NCBI RefSeq assembly: GCF_021495345.1
Contig: NZ_CP099397.1
Span: 5,215,001 to 5,279,000, forward strand
Length of the DNA stretch: 64,000 nucleotides
Source: Pseudomonas hydrolytica
GTDB lineage: Bacteria > Pseudomonadota > Gammaproteobacteria > Pseudomonadales > Pseudomonadaceae
Reading direction: 5' to 3'
Below, piece after piece: positions 11,237 through 21,728 of the stretch (position 1 is its first letter; the number at the start of each line of letters is the position of its first letter). The notes beneath the pieces were generated by a model that was given only the letters and a program-made list of their open reading frames with translations, was not told the origin of the DNA and made no database searches. A program made the position numbers and the translations under genes.

Positions 11237-11968
11237 ATGAAAATCCGCCTTGCCCTGCTGCTCTGCCTCAGCCTGCACCTCGTGCCCAGCCAGGCGCAGG
11301 AGGCCATTCGCGTGGGCGTCGAGCTGCAGCCCTATCAGCCCTATTCCGAGGTGGAGAACGGCGAATACCGCGGCTACGCCCGCGAGCTGCTGGACGCCTT
11401 CGCCGCAGAACAGGGCTACCGCTTCGTCTATACGCCGCTGCCGGTCAGGCGCCTGCTTGGCGACTTTCTCGGCGGCCGGGTCGATCTGAAGTTTCCCGAC
11501 CACCCGCAATGGAACGCCGACCAGAAGGCCGGCCACCCGGTACGCTACAGCCAGCCGGCGGCGCCCTATGTCGATGGCGTGCTGGTCAAGCCGCAATACC
11601 TTGGCCAGGGCAAGGCACGCATCCGCCTGCTCGGCACGCAGAACGGTTTCACCCCCTGGCCCTACCTAGAGGACATCCGCGCCCAGCGGATCAAGCTGAT
11701 CCAGGCCAACCAGATCGAATCGCTGCTGCTGATGGCCGCCAGCGACCGGGTCGATGCGGTCTACCTCAACCCCCGCGTGGTCACCCATCAGCTGCGCCAG
11801 ATGCGCCTGGCGCCGGACGCCCTGGTATTCGACCCGCAGCTCGCGCACGTCGAGGATCACTACTACCTGTCGAGCATCCACCACCCCGAGCTGATAGAGG
11901 CCTTCGACCGTTTCCTCGAGCGGCGCGCCGAACTGGTCGCGGCGATCCGCTTACGTCATGGCCTGTGA
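11237..11968 (+). CDS. periplasmic solute-binding protein, family 3-like
   Basis: A 243-residue secreted protein with a clear signal peptide (MKIRLALLLCLSLHLVPSQA, cleavage after the QA near residue 21). The mature part begins 'IRVGVELQPYQPYSEVENGEYRGYARELLDAF', typical of amino-acid-type binding proteins (SBP_bac_3). No permease or ATPase gene is adjacent, so it could serve a distant transporter or be a sensor or orphan domain. Its end overlaps the convergent PepSY gene by 18 bp. Confidence 0.8.
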   Translation: MKIRLALLLCLSLHLVPSQAQEAIRVGVELQPYQPYSEVENGEYRGYARELLDAFAAEQGYRFVYTPLPVRRLLGDFLGGRVDLKFPDHPQWNADQKAGHPVRYSQPAAPYVDGVLVKPQYLGQGKARIRLLGTQNGFTPWPYLEDIRAQRIKLIQANQIESLLLMAASDRVDAVYLNPRVVTHQLRQMRLAPDALVFDPQLAHVEDHYYLSSIHHPELIEAFDRFLERRAELVAAIRLRHGL

Positions 11969-13162
11969 AACGCCGCGCAGGCGCTGCTCGGCGAGCAGGC
12001 GCGAACGGCGCTTCTTCGCCCAGATCACCACGCCCGTCAGCGACAGCCCCGCCACCGCCAGGCCCAGCAACGACACCAGGATGCGCCCCGGCAGACCGAT
12101 GATGCGCCCGGAATGCAGCGGGAACTGCGCCTGCAGGAAGATATCCCCGGCACTGCCGGTGCCCGGCACGTGCGCGCCGGCCAGTTCGCCGGTCTGGCTG
12201 TCGACGTAGATCCAGGGGTTGCCCAGCCCGGCATCGCCGTGATCGTCGCCCGGCTCGTAGAAGCCGACGCCATACACGCCGAACTCTGCCGAATGGAACA
12301 GCCCGCCGGGAGGCGCGTCCCAGCCCAGCCGCCGCGCCTCGGCATCGGCCACGGCGATGGCCTGGCGGCGGTCGATCAGCGGCACGATCTGCTCATCCAG
12401 GGTGACCGACGTGCGGCTGGCGAAGGGGCTGGGCGTCAGCGGCGAAAACAGCTCGACCAGCGGCCTGGTCACCTGCCGCTCCAGGTTCATCGACACCGAG
12501 GTGACGGCCAGCACCAGCAGCAACAGCCAGATCCATACCCCGCCGGAACGATGCAGGTCGAAATTCAGCTTGTAGCCGACCTGGCTCCAGCGAAAGGCGA
12601 ACGACTTGCGCCAGCTGCGCAGGTTGGGAAACGACAACCACAGCGCCACCAGGCAGTCGATGCACCAGACGATGGCGACGATGCCGAAGAACAGCATGCC
12701 CAGCTCGATGCCGAAGCCGTCCGGGATATGCAGGCTGTAATGCAGCTTGTAGAGAAATGGCAGCAGGTTCTCCCGGCTCAGGGAGATCGCCCCCCATTCG
12801 CGCTGGCCCTGGATCTCGCCAGTGACCGGGTCGATGCCGAGCTGGTTGAAGCCGAGCTTGAAGGCCTTGCCGGTGGCCGGATCGATACGCGGATCGACGA
12901 AGATGCCCAGCGCATGGCCGGGTTCCAGCGCCAGCGACATAAAGCTCACCTGCAGGCGCGGGTCGCGCGCTTCCAGGGCGTCCACCAGTTGCAGCGGGTC
13001 CTGCGCCTGCCCTTCGGTTTGCGCATCGAACAGGTGCGGGTTGAGCCATTCGTCCAGTTCGTGATCCCAGGAAATGACAGCGCCGGTCAAGCCGGCGGTG
13101 AACAGGAACAGGGCGATGAACAGGCCGCACCAGCGGTGCAGCAAAACCAGAATCGGACGCAT
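11951..13162 (-). CDS. PepSY-associated TM helix protein, siderophore-iron reductase-like partner
   Basis: A 403-residue inner-membrane protein with four hydrophobic helices: 'LFIALFLFTAGLTGAVISW' near the N-terminus, two central, and one near residue 370. PepSY-type periplasmic domains lie between them. It has histidines in or near the helices ('LHRWCGL', 'LHRSGGVWIW') that could bind haem. Proteins of this family (for example FoxB) sit next to siderophore receptors and are implicated in ferric-siderophore reduction in the periplasm. It lies 50 bp downstream of the TonB receptor gene on the same strand, which supports a shared operon. Confidence 0.86.
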   Translation of the reverse strand: MRPILVLLHRWCGLFIALFLFTAGLTGAVISWDHELDEWLNPHLFDAQTEGQAQDPLQLVDALEARDPRLQVSFMSLALEPGHALGIFVDPRIDPATGKAFKLGFNQLGIDPVTGEIQGQREWGAISLSRENLLPFLYKLHYSLHIPDGFGIELGMLFFGIVAIVWCIDCLVALWLSFPNLRSWRKSFAFRWSQVGYKLNFDLHRSGGVWIWLLLLVLAVTSVSMNLERQVTRPLVELFSPLTPSPFASRTSVTLDEQIVPLIDRRQAIAVADAEARRLGWDAPPGGLFHSAEFGVYGVGFYEPGDDHGDAGLGNPWIYVDSQTGELAGAHVPGTGSAGDIFLQAQFPLHSGRIIGLPGRILVSLLGLAVAGLSLTGVVIWAKKRRSRLLAEQRLRGVSQAMT

Positions 13163-13212
13163 CGAATCCTCTCGTCGACCGGCAGGGCCGCCCGTGCGGG
13201 CGGCCCTGGCCG

Positions 13213-15303
13213 TCAGTATTTCCAGGTCAGGGTGGCGCTGACGTTACGTGGGGCACCGTAATAGGCCTGAGTCCAGTACAGGCTGTTCAGGTACTTCTCG
13301 TCGGTGAGGTTGTTGAGGTTGGCCGACACGCTCCAGTTGGGATCGATGTCGTAGCTGGCCATCAGGTCGACCACGGCGTAGGCGTCCTGCTCGGCGATGC
13401 CGTTGTGGATATCGTCCTGCCAACGTACGGCGGCGCCGACCTTGAGCTTGTCCAGCGCCGGAATCCGATAGGTCGCGGCGGTCTTGACCATGTGCTTGGG
13501 CGAGTAGGTGACCCCGTGCGAGCCATCGGCATTGGTGATGTCGACGAAGGTGTAGCCCGCATTCAGCTCCAGTCCCTGAATGGGCTGGCCGGAAATCTCG
13601 ATCTCGTAGCCTTCGCTGGTCAGCCCCTCGACCGCGCGGTAATAGGCGCGGCCACCGATGCTGCCCGCCTGTTGGGCGAAGTTGTCCTGCTCGGTGCGAA
13701 ACACCGCCAGCGCCACGTTGACCTTGTCGTCGAACAGCTCGCCCTTGATGCCCGCCTCGTAGTTCACGCCCTCTACCGGCGCCAGGCGCGAGCCCGCAGC
13801 ATTGGTTTTGGTCTGCGGATCGAAGATCTCGGTATAGCTGGCGTAGACCGAATATTGATCGGTGATGTCGTAGACCACCCCCGCATAGGGCACCACCTTG
13901 CCGCTGTTCTTCGAGGTCTTCGCGACACCGTAGTTGGTACCGTCACTTTTCACATCGACGACACGTGTGCCGGTGATCAGGCTCAGCTTGTCGGTCAAGC
14001 TCCAGCGCGCGGCGCCGTACATGCTCTTCATGCGGTCGGTGAAATCGCTGCCGTTGGTAGGCCGGTCGTTCAGCGGTTTGCCGATGTTGCCATCCCACTG
14101 CTCCAGCGGCGGCAGGGCAGTGCCGGTGGTGGAGTCGTAATAGGAGATATCGTTCAGCTCCGAGCGCGACCAACTGGCCCCCAGCGCGGCTTCATGCTGA
14201 CGGCCCGCCAGGCTGAACGGGCCGCTGGCCTGCACATCGACGATCAGCTGCTTGTTCTCGTCCTTGTACTCGGACGGATAGCTGAACAGGCCGAGGCCGG
14301 TATTCCTATCCGGCGTACCGTACATATAGAACAACGAGCCATCGCCCTTCTTTTCCACTCGCGTCAGTACGGTCTTGGCTTGCCAACCGTTGTCGAAGGT
14401 GTGCGCCAGCTCGGCAAAGGTGCGGTTTTCCTTGACGTCCCAATAGGCCCAATCGGAGGACGTGCTGGTGGAGCGGGAATAGTCGGTCTGCGAACCGTCG
14501 CTGTAGTTCAGCGGCAGCGCACCCCACATCGGCGAGTTGGCATCACTGGTCTGCAGGGTGTGGCCGAGGGTGAAGAGGGTGCGCTCGTCCAGATCGAACT
14601 CCAGCACCCCGTGGAAGACGTTCTTCTCGCGCGAGTAGCGGTCGAGGTAGGAGTTCTTGTTTTCGTTGGCGTACACCACGCGGCCGCGGATGTTGCCGGC
14701 ATCGGACAGCGCACCGGATACGTCGGTGTCGATACGGCGCTTGTCCCAGGAGCCGGCCGTCAGGTCCACGCGCGCCTGCGGTGCCAAGGTTGGCCGCTTG
14801 CGCACGAAGTTGACGGTCGCCGAGGGATTGCCGGTGCCCGACATCAGGCCGTTGGCGCCGCGAATCACCTCCACGCGCTCGTACATCGAGGTGTCCAGAT
14901 CACCCTCGACATTGCCGTAGACGAAGGGCACGGCGATGCCGTCGTACTGGAAGTTGGTGATATCGAAACCGCGGGCGGTGTAGTAGGTGCGATCGGTTTC
15001 GACTTCCTGCACCTGCACGCCCGGCACGGCCTTGAGCGCATCGTTGACGCTGGTGAGCTTGAAGTCGCGCAGCTGGGCGCCGCTCAGGGTGGAAATCGCC
15101 TGCGGCGTCTGCCGCGGGGTCAGGTCGAGCTTGGTCGCAGCACTGCTGGGGGTGGATTTGTAGCTATCGACCTCGTCCGCCGCACTGCTGCCGACCACGG
15201 TCTGAGCATCCAGCTCGAGCTGCTCCTGCTCGGCGGCCAGCGCTTGACTGAAATTGCAGGCGGCCGCAATCGCCACGGCCAGGTGGGTTTTTCTGCTGAA
15301 CAA
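13213..15303 (-). CDS. TonB-dependent siderophore receptor
   Basis: A 696-residue outer-membrane receptor. A signal peptide (residues 1 to about 24, ending 'ALAAEQ') is followed by a TonB-box-like region, the plug ('QTPQAISTLSGAQLRD', 'RGFDITNFQYDGI', 'VEVIRGANGLMSGTGNPSATVNFVRKRP') and a 22-strand barrel ending in aromatic 'LTWKY'. The frame is open 24 codons upstream, but a TTG at 15303 sits 7 bases behind AGGAG and starts exactly at the signal peptide, so I choose TTG. The plug signature fits ferric hydroxamate or xenosiderophore receptors; the exact siderophore is not readable. Confidence 0.9.
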   Translation of the reverse strand: MFSRKTHLAVAIAAACNFSQALAAEQEQLELDAQTVVGSSAADEVDSYKSTPSSAATKLDLTPRQTPQAISTLSGAQLRDFKLTSVNDALKAVPGVQVQEVETDRTYYTARGFDITNFQYDGIAVPFVYGNVEGDLDTSMYERVEVIRGANGLMSGTGNPSATVNFVRKRPTLAPQARVDLTAGSWDKRRIDTDVSGALSDAGNIRGRVVYANENKNSYLDRYSREKNVFHGVLEFDLDERTLFTLGHTLQTSDANSPMWGALPLNYSDGSQTDYSRSTSTSSDWAYWDVKENRTFAELAHTFDNGWQAKTVLTRVEKKGDGSLFYMYGTPDRNTGLGLFSYPSEYKDENKQLIVDVQASGPFSLAGRQHEAALGASWSRSELNDISYYDSTTGTALPPLEQWDGNIGKPLNDRPTNGSDFTDRMKSMYGAARWSLTDKLSLITGTRVVDVKSDGTNYGVAKTSKNSGKVVPYAGVVYDITDQYSVYASYTEIFDPQTKTNAAGSRLAPVEGVNYEAGIKGELFDDKVNVALAVFRTEQDNFAQQAGSIGGRAYYRAVEGLTSEGYEIEISGQPIQGLELNAGYTFVDITNADGSHGVTYSPKHMVKTAATYRIPALDKLKVGAAVRWQDDIHNGIAEQDAYAVVDLMASYDIDPNWSVSANLNNLTDEKYLNSLYWTQAYYGAPRNVSATLTWKY

Positions 15304-15385
15304 GGGACGATCTCCTGATGCGCTGTCGATAGCTGCTGGCAGTCCCTTTGCAGCAGGTTGCCTCACTGGCAGCATTTGCTAGACG

Positions 15386-15404
15386 CAAACGCAAATAATT
15401 AGCG
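15386..15404 (-). promoter_or_regulatory. possible Fur box upstream of the siderophore receptor
   Basis: The AT-rich GCAAACGCAAATAATTAGC, about 85 bp upstream of the receptor start, resembles pseudomonad Fur sites (GCAAATAATT-type half site). A second AT-rich patch (AATGAGAAATATTT) lies at 15437-15450. The match is partial. Confidence 0.35.
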
Positions 15405-15467
15405 ACAAAATTCTCGCAACAGAAGATCCGCTCGTCAATGAGAAATATTTACACCTTTGTATAAGTA

Positions 15468-15983
15468 TCAGTTACGTTTGAGCGAACCACAGTCCGCCCC
15501 GACCCAGCGGGCACGGCTTTCCATGCTGCTCGGCTGGCCGTTGTAGGTGCCTTTGACCTGCGTGGTGAATTCCTTGTCGCTGACGAAGCGCGTCTCCCCT
15601 TCGCCCTGAGCGTCCGGGCAGTTGAAACGGAACTTCCACAGCTTCGCGCTGCGCTCAACGATCTCGTTGCTGCAGCCGGATTCGGGATCGTGCAGGGGGA
15701 TTTCCTGCGCCTTGATCTGCTCGGCGGTCAGGCACATCTGCACGCCACCAGCACCGAGCCTGATGCCCTGCTCGGCCATCATGTTTTCCATCATCTGCCG
15801 CTGTTCGGGCGGCAGGTTCTGCATCTGCGCCAGCATCTGCTCCATGCCGGGCATGGCTTGACCGCCCATCTGCATGCTGTGCGAGCTGACTTCCCAGACG
15901 CCGGGCTGGATATCCAGGGCGCTGGCCGTCAGCGGTGACAGACAGAGAGCGAGCGGGAGGGCGAAACGAAAGATCGGGCGCAT
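15468..15983 (-). CDS. DUF3617-family periplasmic protein
   Basis: A 171-residue secreted protein: signal peptide 'MRPIFRFALPLALCLSPLTASA', then 'LDIQPGVWEVSSHSMQMGG', the usual opening of DUF3617 proteins, a methionine/glutamine-rich middle segment and a C-terminal beta-rich part with paired cysteines. The ATG at 15983 is preceded by AGGAG and starts the signal peptide. The function of the family is unknown. It is separated from the upstream DUF1850 gene by a strong terminator. Confidence 0.8.
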   Translation of the reverse strand: MRPIFRFALPLALCLSPLTASALDIQPGVWEVSSHSMQMGGQAMPGMEQMLAQMQNLPPEQRQMMENMMAEQGIRLGAGGVQMCLTAEQIKAQEIPLHDPESGCSNEIVERSAKLWKFRFNCPDAQGEGETRFVSDKEFTTQVKGTYNGQPSSMESRARWVGADCGSLKRN

Positions 15984-16032
15984 GGCAGGTCTCCTGGGCA
16001 GGTGGTTAGCCAAGCCTAGCAGGCCGCAGACG

Positions 16033-16069
16033 AACAAAACCCCCATAGGCTCGCGCCGCATGGGGGTTC
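16033..16069 (-). terminator. rho-independent terminator of the TRAP-DUF1850 unit
   Basis: On the minus strand a 9-bp stem (AACCCCCAT / ATGGGGGTT) is followed by TTGTTCG. It lies between the end of the DUF1850 gene and the start of the DUF3617 gene. Confidence 0.75.
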
Positions 16070-16125
16070 TCTTCCTTTCCGCCCGGCACTTGTGGCGCCG
16101 GAAGCCTGGGTCCGCTCTGGCGAAC

Positions 16126-16529
16126 CTAGCCCGCGTCAGCCGCGGGGGAGCTCAGCTCGCAGCTCCAGAGTTCCAACACCGGCTGGCTCGCTTGTGGCGG
16201 GCCGAGCCAGTCGCTCATCGGGCGACAACGCTGGTCGATACACAGTTGGTAATCCCCGGCTTCGGGCGTACGCCCGACTCGCAGGGGTTGCAAAGGCGGT
16301 AGCTGACGCTGGTAGTGCCAGCTGCCATTGCGCAGTTCGGCGCCGTCGGGAATCTCCATTCCGGCGCCGGAACCCTTGACCCGCGCCTCGCCGAGCACCA
16401 GGCCGTCGGCGGTGACGCGGTAATCCTCTTCCCAGCGGATCTTTTCGATGGTGTGGGTCCAGGCCAGGGTGAAGGCCGGCGTGGGCAACTCTGCCCACAC
16501 CGCGCCGGCCAACCCCAGGCACAGGCCGA

Positions 16530-16533
<4 letters not shown>
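16126..16533 (-). CDS. DUF1850 protein, TAXI-TRAP accessory
   Basis: A 135-residue protein with an N-terminal signal sequence ('VIGLCLGLAGAVWAELP') and the DUF1850 core 'FTLAWTHTIEKIRWEEDY', in which 'WTHTIEK' is characteristic. DUF1850 genes are almost always found with TAXI-type TRAP permeases; their role is unknown. A GTG start at 16533 overlaps the TRAP permease stop (GTGA), so the two are translationally coupled. The frame is open upstream, but the longer form would add an unlikely arginine-rich leader. Confidence 0.8.
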
Positions 16534-18557
<2,024 letters not shown>

Positions 18558-18676
18558 GGAGTGCACACCTCATGACTACTTCGATTGCGGAGACAGAGTC
18601 GCCAACAAAACCCACCGTCCATGAACGCCGGTTTTATTCGCGATTCTGGGAACTCTGTCCGTTCCGGTCTTTGCGC

Positions 18677-18736
18677 TGTAGGAGCGGATTTATCCGCGAT
18701 GTTCGCGAGGAAATCGCGGCTGAAGCCGCTCCTACA
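18677..18736. repeat. REP-type palindrome (TGTAGGAGC family)
   Basis: About 60 bp with inverted ends TGTAGGAGCGG and CCGCTCCTACA and an inner ATCCGCGAT / ATCGCGG segment. It lies between the TAXI binding-protein gene and the TRAP permease gene and can form a long hairpin. The same ends recur at 26711, 36338 and 50348. Confidence 0.85.
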
Positions 18737-18795
18737 GAAGCTTGTGCGTGAAAAGACCTAGCAGGCCGCGACTCATGTCACGGCCTGAAGCGGCA

Positions 18796-19749
18796 TCAGA
18801 GCGCGCCGGCTTCCTTGTAGAAGCGCTCGGCACCCGGGTGCAGCGGGATAGGCAGGTTCTTGGTGGCGCTTTCCAGCTTGATGTCCTTGGCCGCGGAGTG
18901 GGCGGTGCCCAGACGCTCGAGGTTGTCGAACATCAGCTTGGTCATCTGGTAGGCCACCTCGTCGGAGACGCCTTCATGGGTAACCAGGATGTTGTTGATG
19001 GCCACGGTGGGCACGTCGGCGTCCTGACCGTCGTAGGTGCCCGCCGGGATGGTGGCGGCCTCGTAGGCGGCGTTGTCGATCTTCGCGGTCACTTCGGCCG
19101 GGATGGAGACGAAGCTGATCTTCATGGTCGAGGCCAGGTCACGAATGGCGGCCATGCCCAGACCGGAGGACTGCAGGGTGGCGTCCAGCTGGCGGTTCTT
19201 GATCAGCTCCACCGACTCGGCGTACGGCAGGAACTCGACCTTGCCCATGTCCTTGTAGCTCAGGCCGGCGGCTTCGAAGATGGCGCGGGCGTTGAGCTCG
19301 GTACCGGACTTCGGCGCGCCGACGGAGATGCGCTTGCCCTTGAGGTCTTCCAGGGTCTTGATGCCGGATTCGGCGTTGGCGACGATCTGGATGTAGTTCG
19401 GGTAGGTGCCGGCGATGGCGCGCAGCTTCTTCAGCGGCGCCTTGAAGCCGGCGTCTTCCACGCCGTTCCAGGCATCGGCCACCGAGTCGCCCAGGGCGAA
19501 GGCCAGTTCGCCGCGACCGGCCTGCAGCAGGTTGAGGTTTTCCACCGATGCCTTGGTCGCCTGTACCGAGGTCTTGGCGCCGTCGATGCCGTTGCTGTAC
19601 AGCTGCGACAGGGCCACGCCGATCGGGTAGTACACCCCGCTGGTGCCGCCGGTGAGGACGTTGATGAAGGTCGGGGCAGCGAGCACCGCAGTGCTGGCAG
19701 TGATGACCGCAGCAGCGGCGAACAGGCTGAGTTTCTTGGTCAGTCGCAT
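18796..19749 (-). CDS. TAXI-family TRAP transporter solute-binding protein
   Basis: A 317-residue periplasmic protein: signal peptide 'MRLTKKLSLFAAAAVITAS' ending at 'VLAAP', then the TAXI opening 'FINVLTGGTSGVYYPIGVALSQLY', with later conserved parts 'GDSVADAWNG' and 'GAPKSGTELNARAIFEAAG'. It captures substrate for the fused TRAP permease encoded downstream on the same strand. GGAG lies ten bases before the ATG. The leader is long and carries a duplicated motif, a small ORF and a sigma-54-type promoter (separate entries). Confidence 0.93.
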   Translation of the reverse strand: MRLTKKLSLFAAAAVITASTAVLAAPTFINVLTGGTSGVYYPIGVALSQLYSNGIDGAKTSVQATKASVENLNLLQAGRGELAFALGDSVADAWNGVEDAGFKAPLKKLRAIAGTYPNYIQIVANAESGIKTLEDLKGKRISVGAPKSGTELNARAIFEAAGLSYKDMGKVEFLPYAESVELIKNRQLDATLQSSGLGMAAIRDLASTMKISFVSIPAEVTAKIDNAAYEAATIPAGTYDGQDADVPTVAINNILVTHEGVSDEVAYQMTKLMFDNLERLGTAHSAAKDIKLESATKNLPIPLHPGAERFYKEAGAL

Positions 19750-19761
19750 GGAAATATCTCC

Positions 19762-19774
19762 GTCGTTGTTATGG
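19762..19774 (-). repeat. duplicated leader motif CCATAACAACGAC, copy next to the TAXI gene
   Basis: On the minus strand CCATAACAACGAC lies directly before the ribosome binding site of the TAXI gene. An identical 13-mer lies at 19957-19969 before the small ORF. The AACAACGA core is close to the AANAANAA motif bound by Hfq/Crc in pseudomonads, which would fit catabolite repression; that reading is inference. Confidence 0.5.
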
Positions 19775-19844
19775 CTTTATGCAGAGTTTCACTCTAGACG
19801 ACGCCCGCTGCGGCTAGGCGGCGGGCGACGTCGGCTGTGCGCGA

Positions 19845-19943
19845 TCAGCGGCGCAGGGTGCAGCGTGGGACAAGAGCCGCGGCGAGCGCGGTCAGGAGGC
19901 GGCCCATGCACGGCGGCATGGCGCGGAAGACTGGGCAGTTCAT
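19845..19943 (-). CDS. possible 32-residue leader peptide
   Basis: An ORF starting MNCPVFRAMPPCMGRLL and ending in arginines, with a ribosome binding site (AGAGG seven bases before the ATG). It lies between the sigma-54-type promoter and the TAXI gene, and the 13-mer before its ribosome binding site is repeated before the TAXI start. It has three cysteines and a hydrophobic middle. No family is recognised; it may be a real small protein, a translated attenuator or chance. Confidence 0.35.
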   Translation of the reverse strand: MNCPVFRAMPPCMGRLLTALAAALVPRCTLRR

Positions 19944-19956
19944 GGGCAGACCTCTT

Positions 19957-19969
19957 GTCGTTGTTATGG
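19957..19969 (-). repeat. duplicated leader motif CCATAACAACGAC, copy before the small ORF
   Basis: Second exact copy of the 13-mer found at 19762-19774, here followed by AAGAGG and the ATG of the 32-residue ORF. Confidence 0.5.
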
Positions 19970-20010
19970 TCGCCGCGTCGGCAGGCTGCTGCGCGGCTGA
20001 ATCTGTCATA

Positions 20011-20026
20011 GCAGATGCCGTGCCAG
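20011..20026 (-). promoter_or_regulatory. sigma-54-type promoter for the TAXI-TRAP operon
   Basis: On the minus strand CTGGCACGGCATCTGC matches the -24/-12 consensus TGGCACG-N4-TTGC with one mismatch (CTGC for TTGC) and exact spacing. It faces the TAXI gene. The adjacent regulator gene encodes a sigma-54 activator with an intact GAFTGA motif, which supports the call. Confidence 0.6.
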
Positions 20027-20051
20027 GGCCTGAAAAGCCCGATTTAGAGCG

Positions 20052-20066
20052 GTCTTGTTACAAGAC
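20052..20066. promoter_or_regulatory. perfect palindrome upstream of the sigma-54 promoter, candidate activator site
   Basis: GTCTTGTTACAAGAC is a 6-3-6 perfect inverted repeat about 27 bp upstream of the -24 element. An imperfect palindrome GCCGAC..GTCGGC lies further upstream at 20091-20114. Both are candidate binding sites for the DctD-like activator; binding itself is inference. Confidence 0.4.
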
Positions 20067-20226
20067 TAAAGGGTCACTGAGCGAGAAACCGCCGACACCT
20101 GTGACGGGGTCGGCAAAAATCCGCTTATCGAAGTACTCTGGGCTACGAAGGTCGATCCCCCGTAGGAAGCGCCGTGCGCACCGAGAGCATCGCGGCCCGA
20201 AATTGGCTGCGCACGACCCGGGCGGC
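20067..20226. other. rest of the regulator/transporter intergenic region
   Basis: Apart from the imperfect palindrome at 20091-20114 I see no gene and no clear terminator for the regulator gene. This completes the 477-bp gap between the TAXI gene and the response-regulator gene. Confidence 0.4.
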
Positions 20227-21567
20227 CTACTCCTCGCCGCCGGGCAGGTAGTCACCGCGCGCCAGACCGTGGCGCTGCATCTTCTCGTTGAGGGTGCGGC
20301 GCGGCAGCTGCAGCATCTCCATCACCGCGGCGATGTTGCCCTGGCATTGCAGCAGGGCGTTGTGCAGGCACTGCGCTTCGAAGGCTTCCATCTGCTGCGC
20401 CAGTGCCTGACCGGCGAAGCGCTCGGCCGGCGGCGGGCTGGACAGCCCCAGGGCATGGCGCTCGGCGGCATTGATCAGCTCGCGTACGTTGCCCGGCCAG
20501 TCATGACCGAGCAGGCGCGCCAGCTCGCTGGGTGCCAGCGGTGGCACCTCGCGGCCGTGACGCTCGGCGGCGGCACGAGCAAAGTGCTCGAACAGCAGCG
20601 GAATGTCCTCGCGGCGCTCGCGCAGCGGCGGAATGTGCAGGGTGGCGACGTTCAGGCGATACACCAGGTCCTCGCGGAAGCGCCCGGCCTTGACCTCGTC
20701 GAGCAGATCCGGCTTGGCCGCGCTGATCACCCGCAGATCGACCTGGATGCTCTTGTTCGAACCGAGGCGCTCCAGAGTCTTCTCCTGCAGCACGCGCAGC
20801 AGCTTGACCTGCTGCGCCAGCGGCAGACTCTCGACCTCGTCGAGGAACAGGGTACCGCCGTCGGCATGCTCGATACGGCCGATGCGCCGCGCCTGGGCAC
20901 CGGTGAAGGCGCCGCTCTCGTGACCGAACAGCTCGCTCTCGAAGATGGTCTCGGGAATCGCCGCGCAGTTGAGCGCGGCGAAGGCCTTGCCGGCGCGCGG
21001 GCTGAAGTCGTGCAGGCAGCGCGCCACGCGCTCCTTGCCGCTGCCGGTCTCGCCGCGAATGAGCACGTTGACCGAGGTGCCGGCCAGCTCGAGGATCTGC
21101 CGGCGCAGGCTTTCCATCGGCCGCGAAATGCCGATCAGCTGGCTTTCGATACGCCCCTTGTTCGCCACCTGCTGACGCAGCAGGCGGTTCTCGCAGACCA
21201 GGCGGCGCTTGTCCAGCGCACGGCGCACGCTGTCGAGCAGGCGCTCGGGGGTGAAGGGTTTCTCGATGAAGTCGTAGGCGCCCTGGCGCAGCGCCTGCAC
21301 CGCCATGGGCACGTCGCCGTGGCCGGTCACCAGGATCACCGGCAGGTCGGCGTCCACCTGCAGCAGCTTGTCGAGCAGTTGCAGGCCATCGCTGCCGGGC
21401 ATGCGCACATCGCTGACGACGATGCCGGGGAAGTCGCGGTCCACCACCGCCAGGGCTTCGGCCGCGCTGGCGCAGGTGTGCACGGTAAAACCGGACAGCT
21501 CCAGCCACTGCTGCACCGCCTCGCGAATCGCCGCTTCGTCGTCGACCACTATGACCTGAGCGCTCAT
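20227..21567 (-). CDS. DctD-like sigma-54-dependent response regulator
   Basis: A 446-residue NtrC-family activator. A receiver domain (residues 1-120) has acidic 'DDE', the phospho-acceptor in 'VVSDVRMPG' and the conserved lysine in 'IEKPFTPE'. The central AAA+ domain has Walker A 'GETGSGKE', the sigma-54 contact loop 'GAFTGAQ' and Walker B 'GGTLFLDEVE'. The C-terminus is a Fis-type helix-turn-helix ('GNIAAVMEMLQLPRRTLNEKM'). The ATG at 21567 follows AGGAGG. It pairs with the upstream kinase and probably controls the TAXI-TRAP operon, whose promoter is sigma-54-like; DctD proteins usually control dicarboxylate transport. Confidence 0.92.
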   Translation of the reverse strand: MSAQVIVVDDEAAIREAVQQWLELSGFTVHTCASAAEALAVVDRDFPGIVVSDVRMPGSDGLQLLDKLLQVDADLPVILVTGHGDVPMAVQALRQGAYDFIEKPFTPERLLDSVRRALDKRRLVCENRLLRQQVANKGRIESQLIGISRPMESLRRQILELAGTSVNVLIRGETGSGKERVARCLHDFSPRAGKAFAALNCAAIPETIFESELFGHESGAFTGAQARRIGRIEHADGGTLFLDEVESLPLAQQVKLLRVLQEKTLERLGSNKSIQVDLRVISAAKPDLLDEVKAGRFREDLVYRLNVATLHIPPLRERREDIPLLFEHFARAAAERHGREVPPLAPSELARLLGHDWPGNVRELINAAERHALGLSSPPPAERFAGQALAQQMEAFEAQCLHNALLQCQGNIAAVMEMLQLPRRTLNEKMQRHGLARGDYLPGGEE

Positions 21568-21629
21568 GGCACCTCCTGTTGAGAACGGCGGGCAGTGTAG
21601 CCCGACGAATGCGATCCGGGGGAACGACC

Positions 21630-21695
21630 GGTGCGCACCGCGCACCCTACCCAGCTGCGCGGCGCTACCTGATCGTAGGGTGCGCCGTGCGCACC
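21630..21695. repeat. GTAGGGTGCGC inverted repeat
   Basis: Two arms GGTGCGCACCGCGCACCCTAC and its near-mirror face each other across about 24 bp in the dctB-dctD gap. Half copies or pairs of the same family lie at 31162 and 38132. A GTAGCCCG-type half element precedes it at 21597. Confidence 0.75.
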
Positions 21696-21728
21696 AAACG
21701 TAGATGCCGCCGCTAATAGGCACCCACG

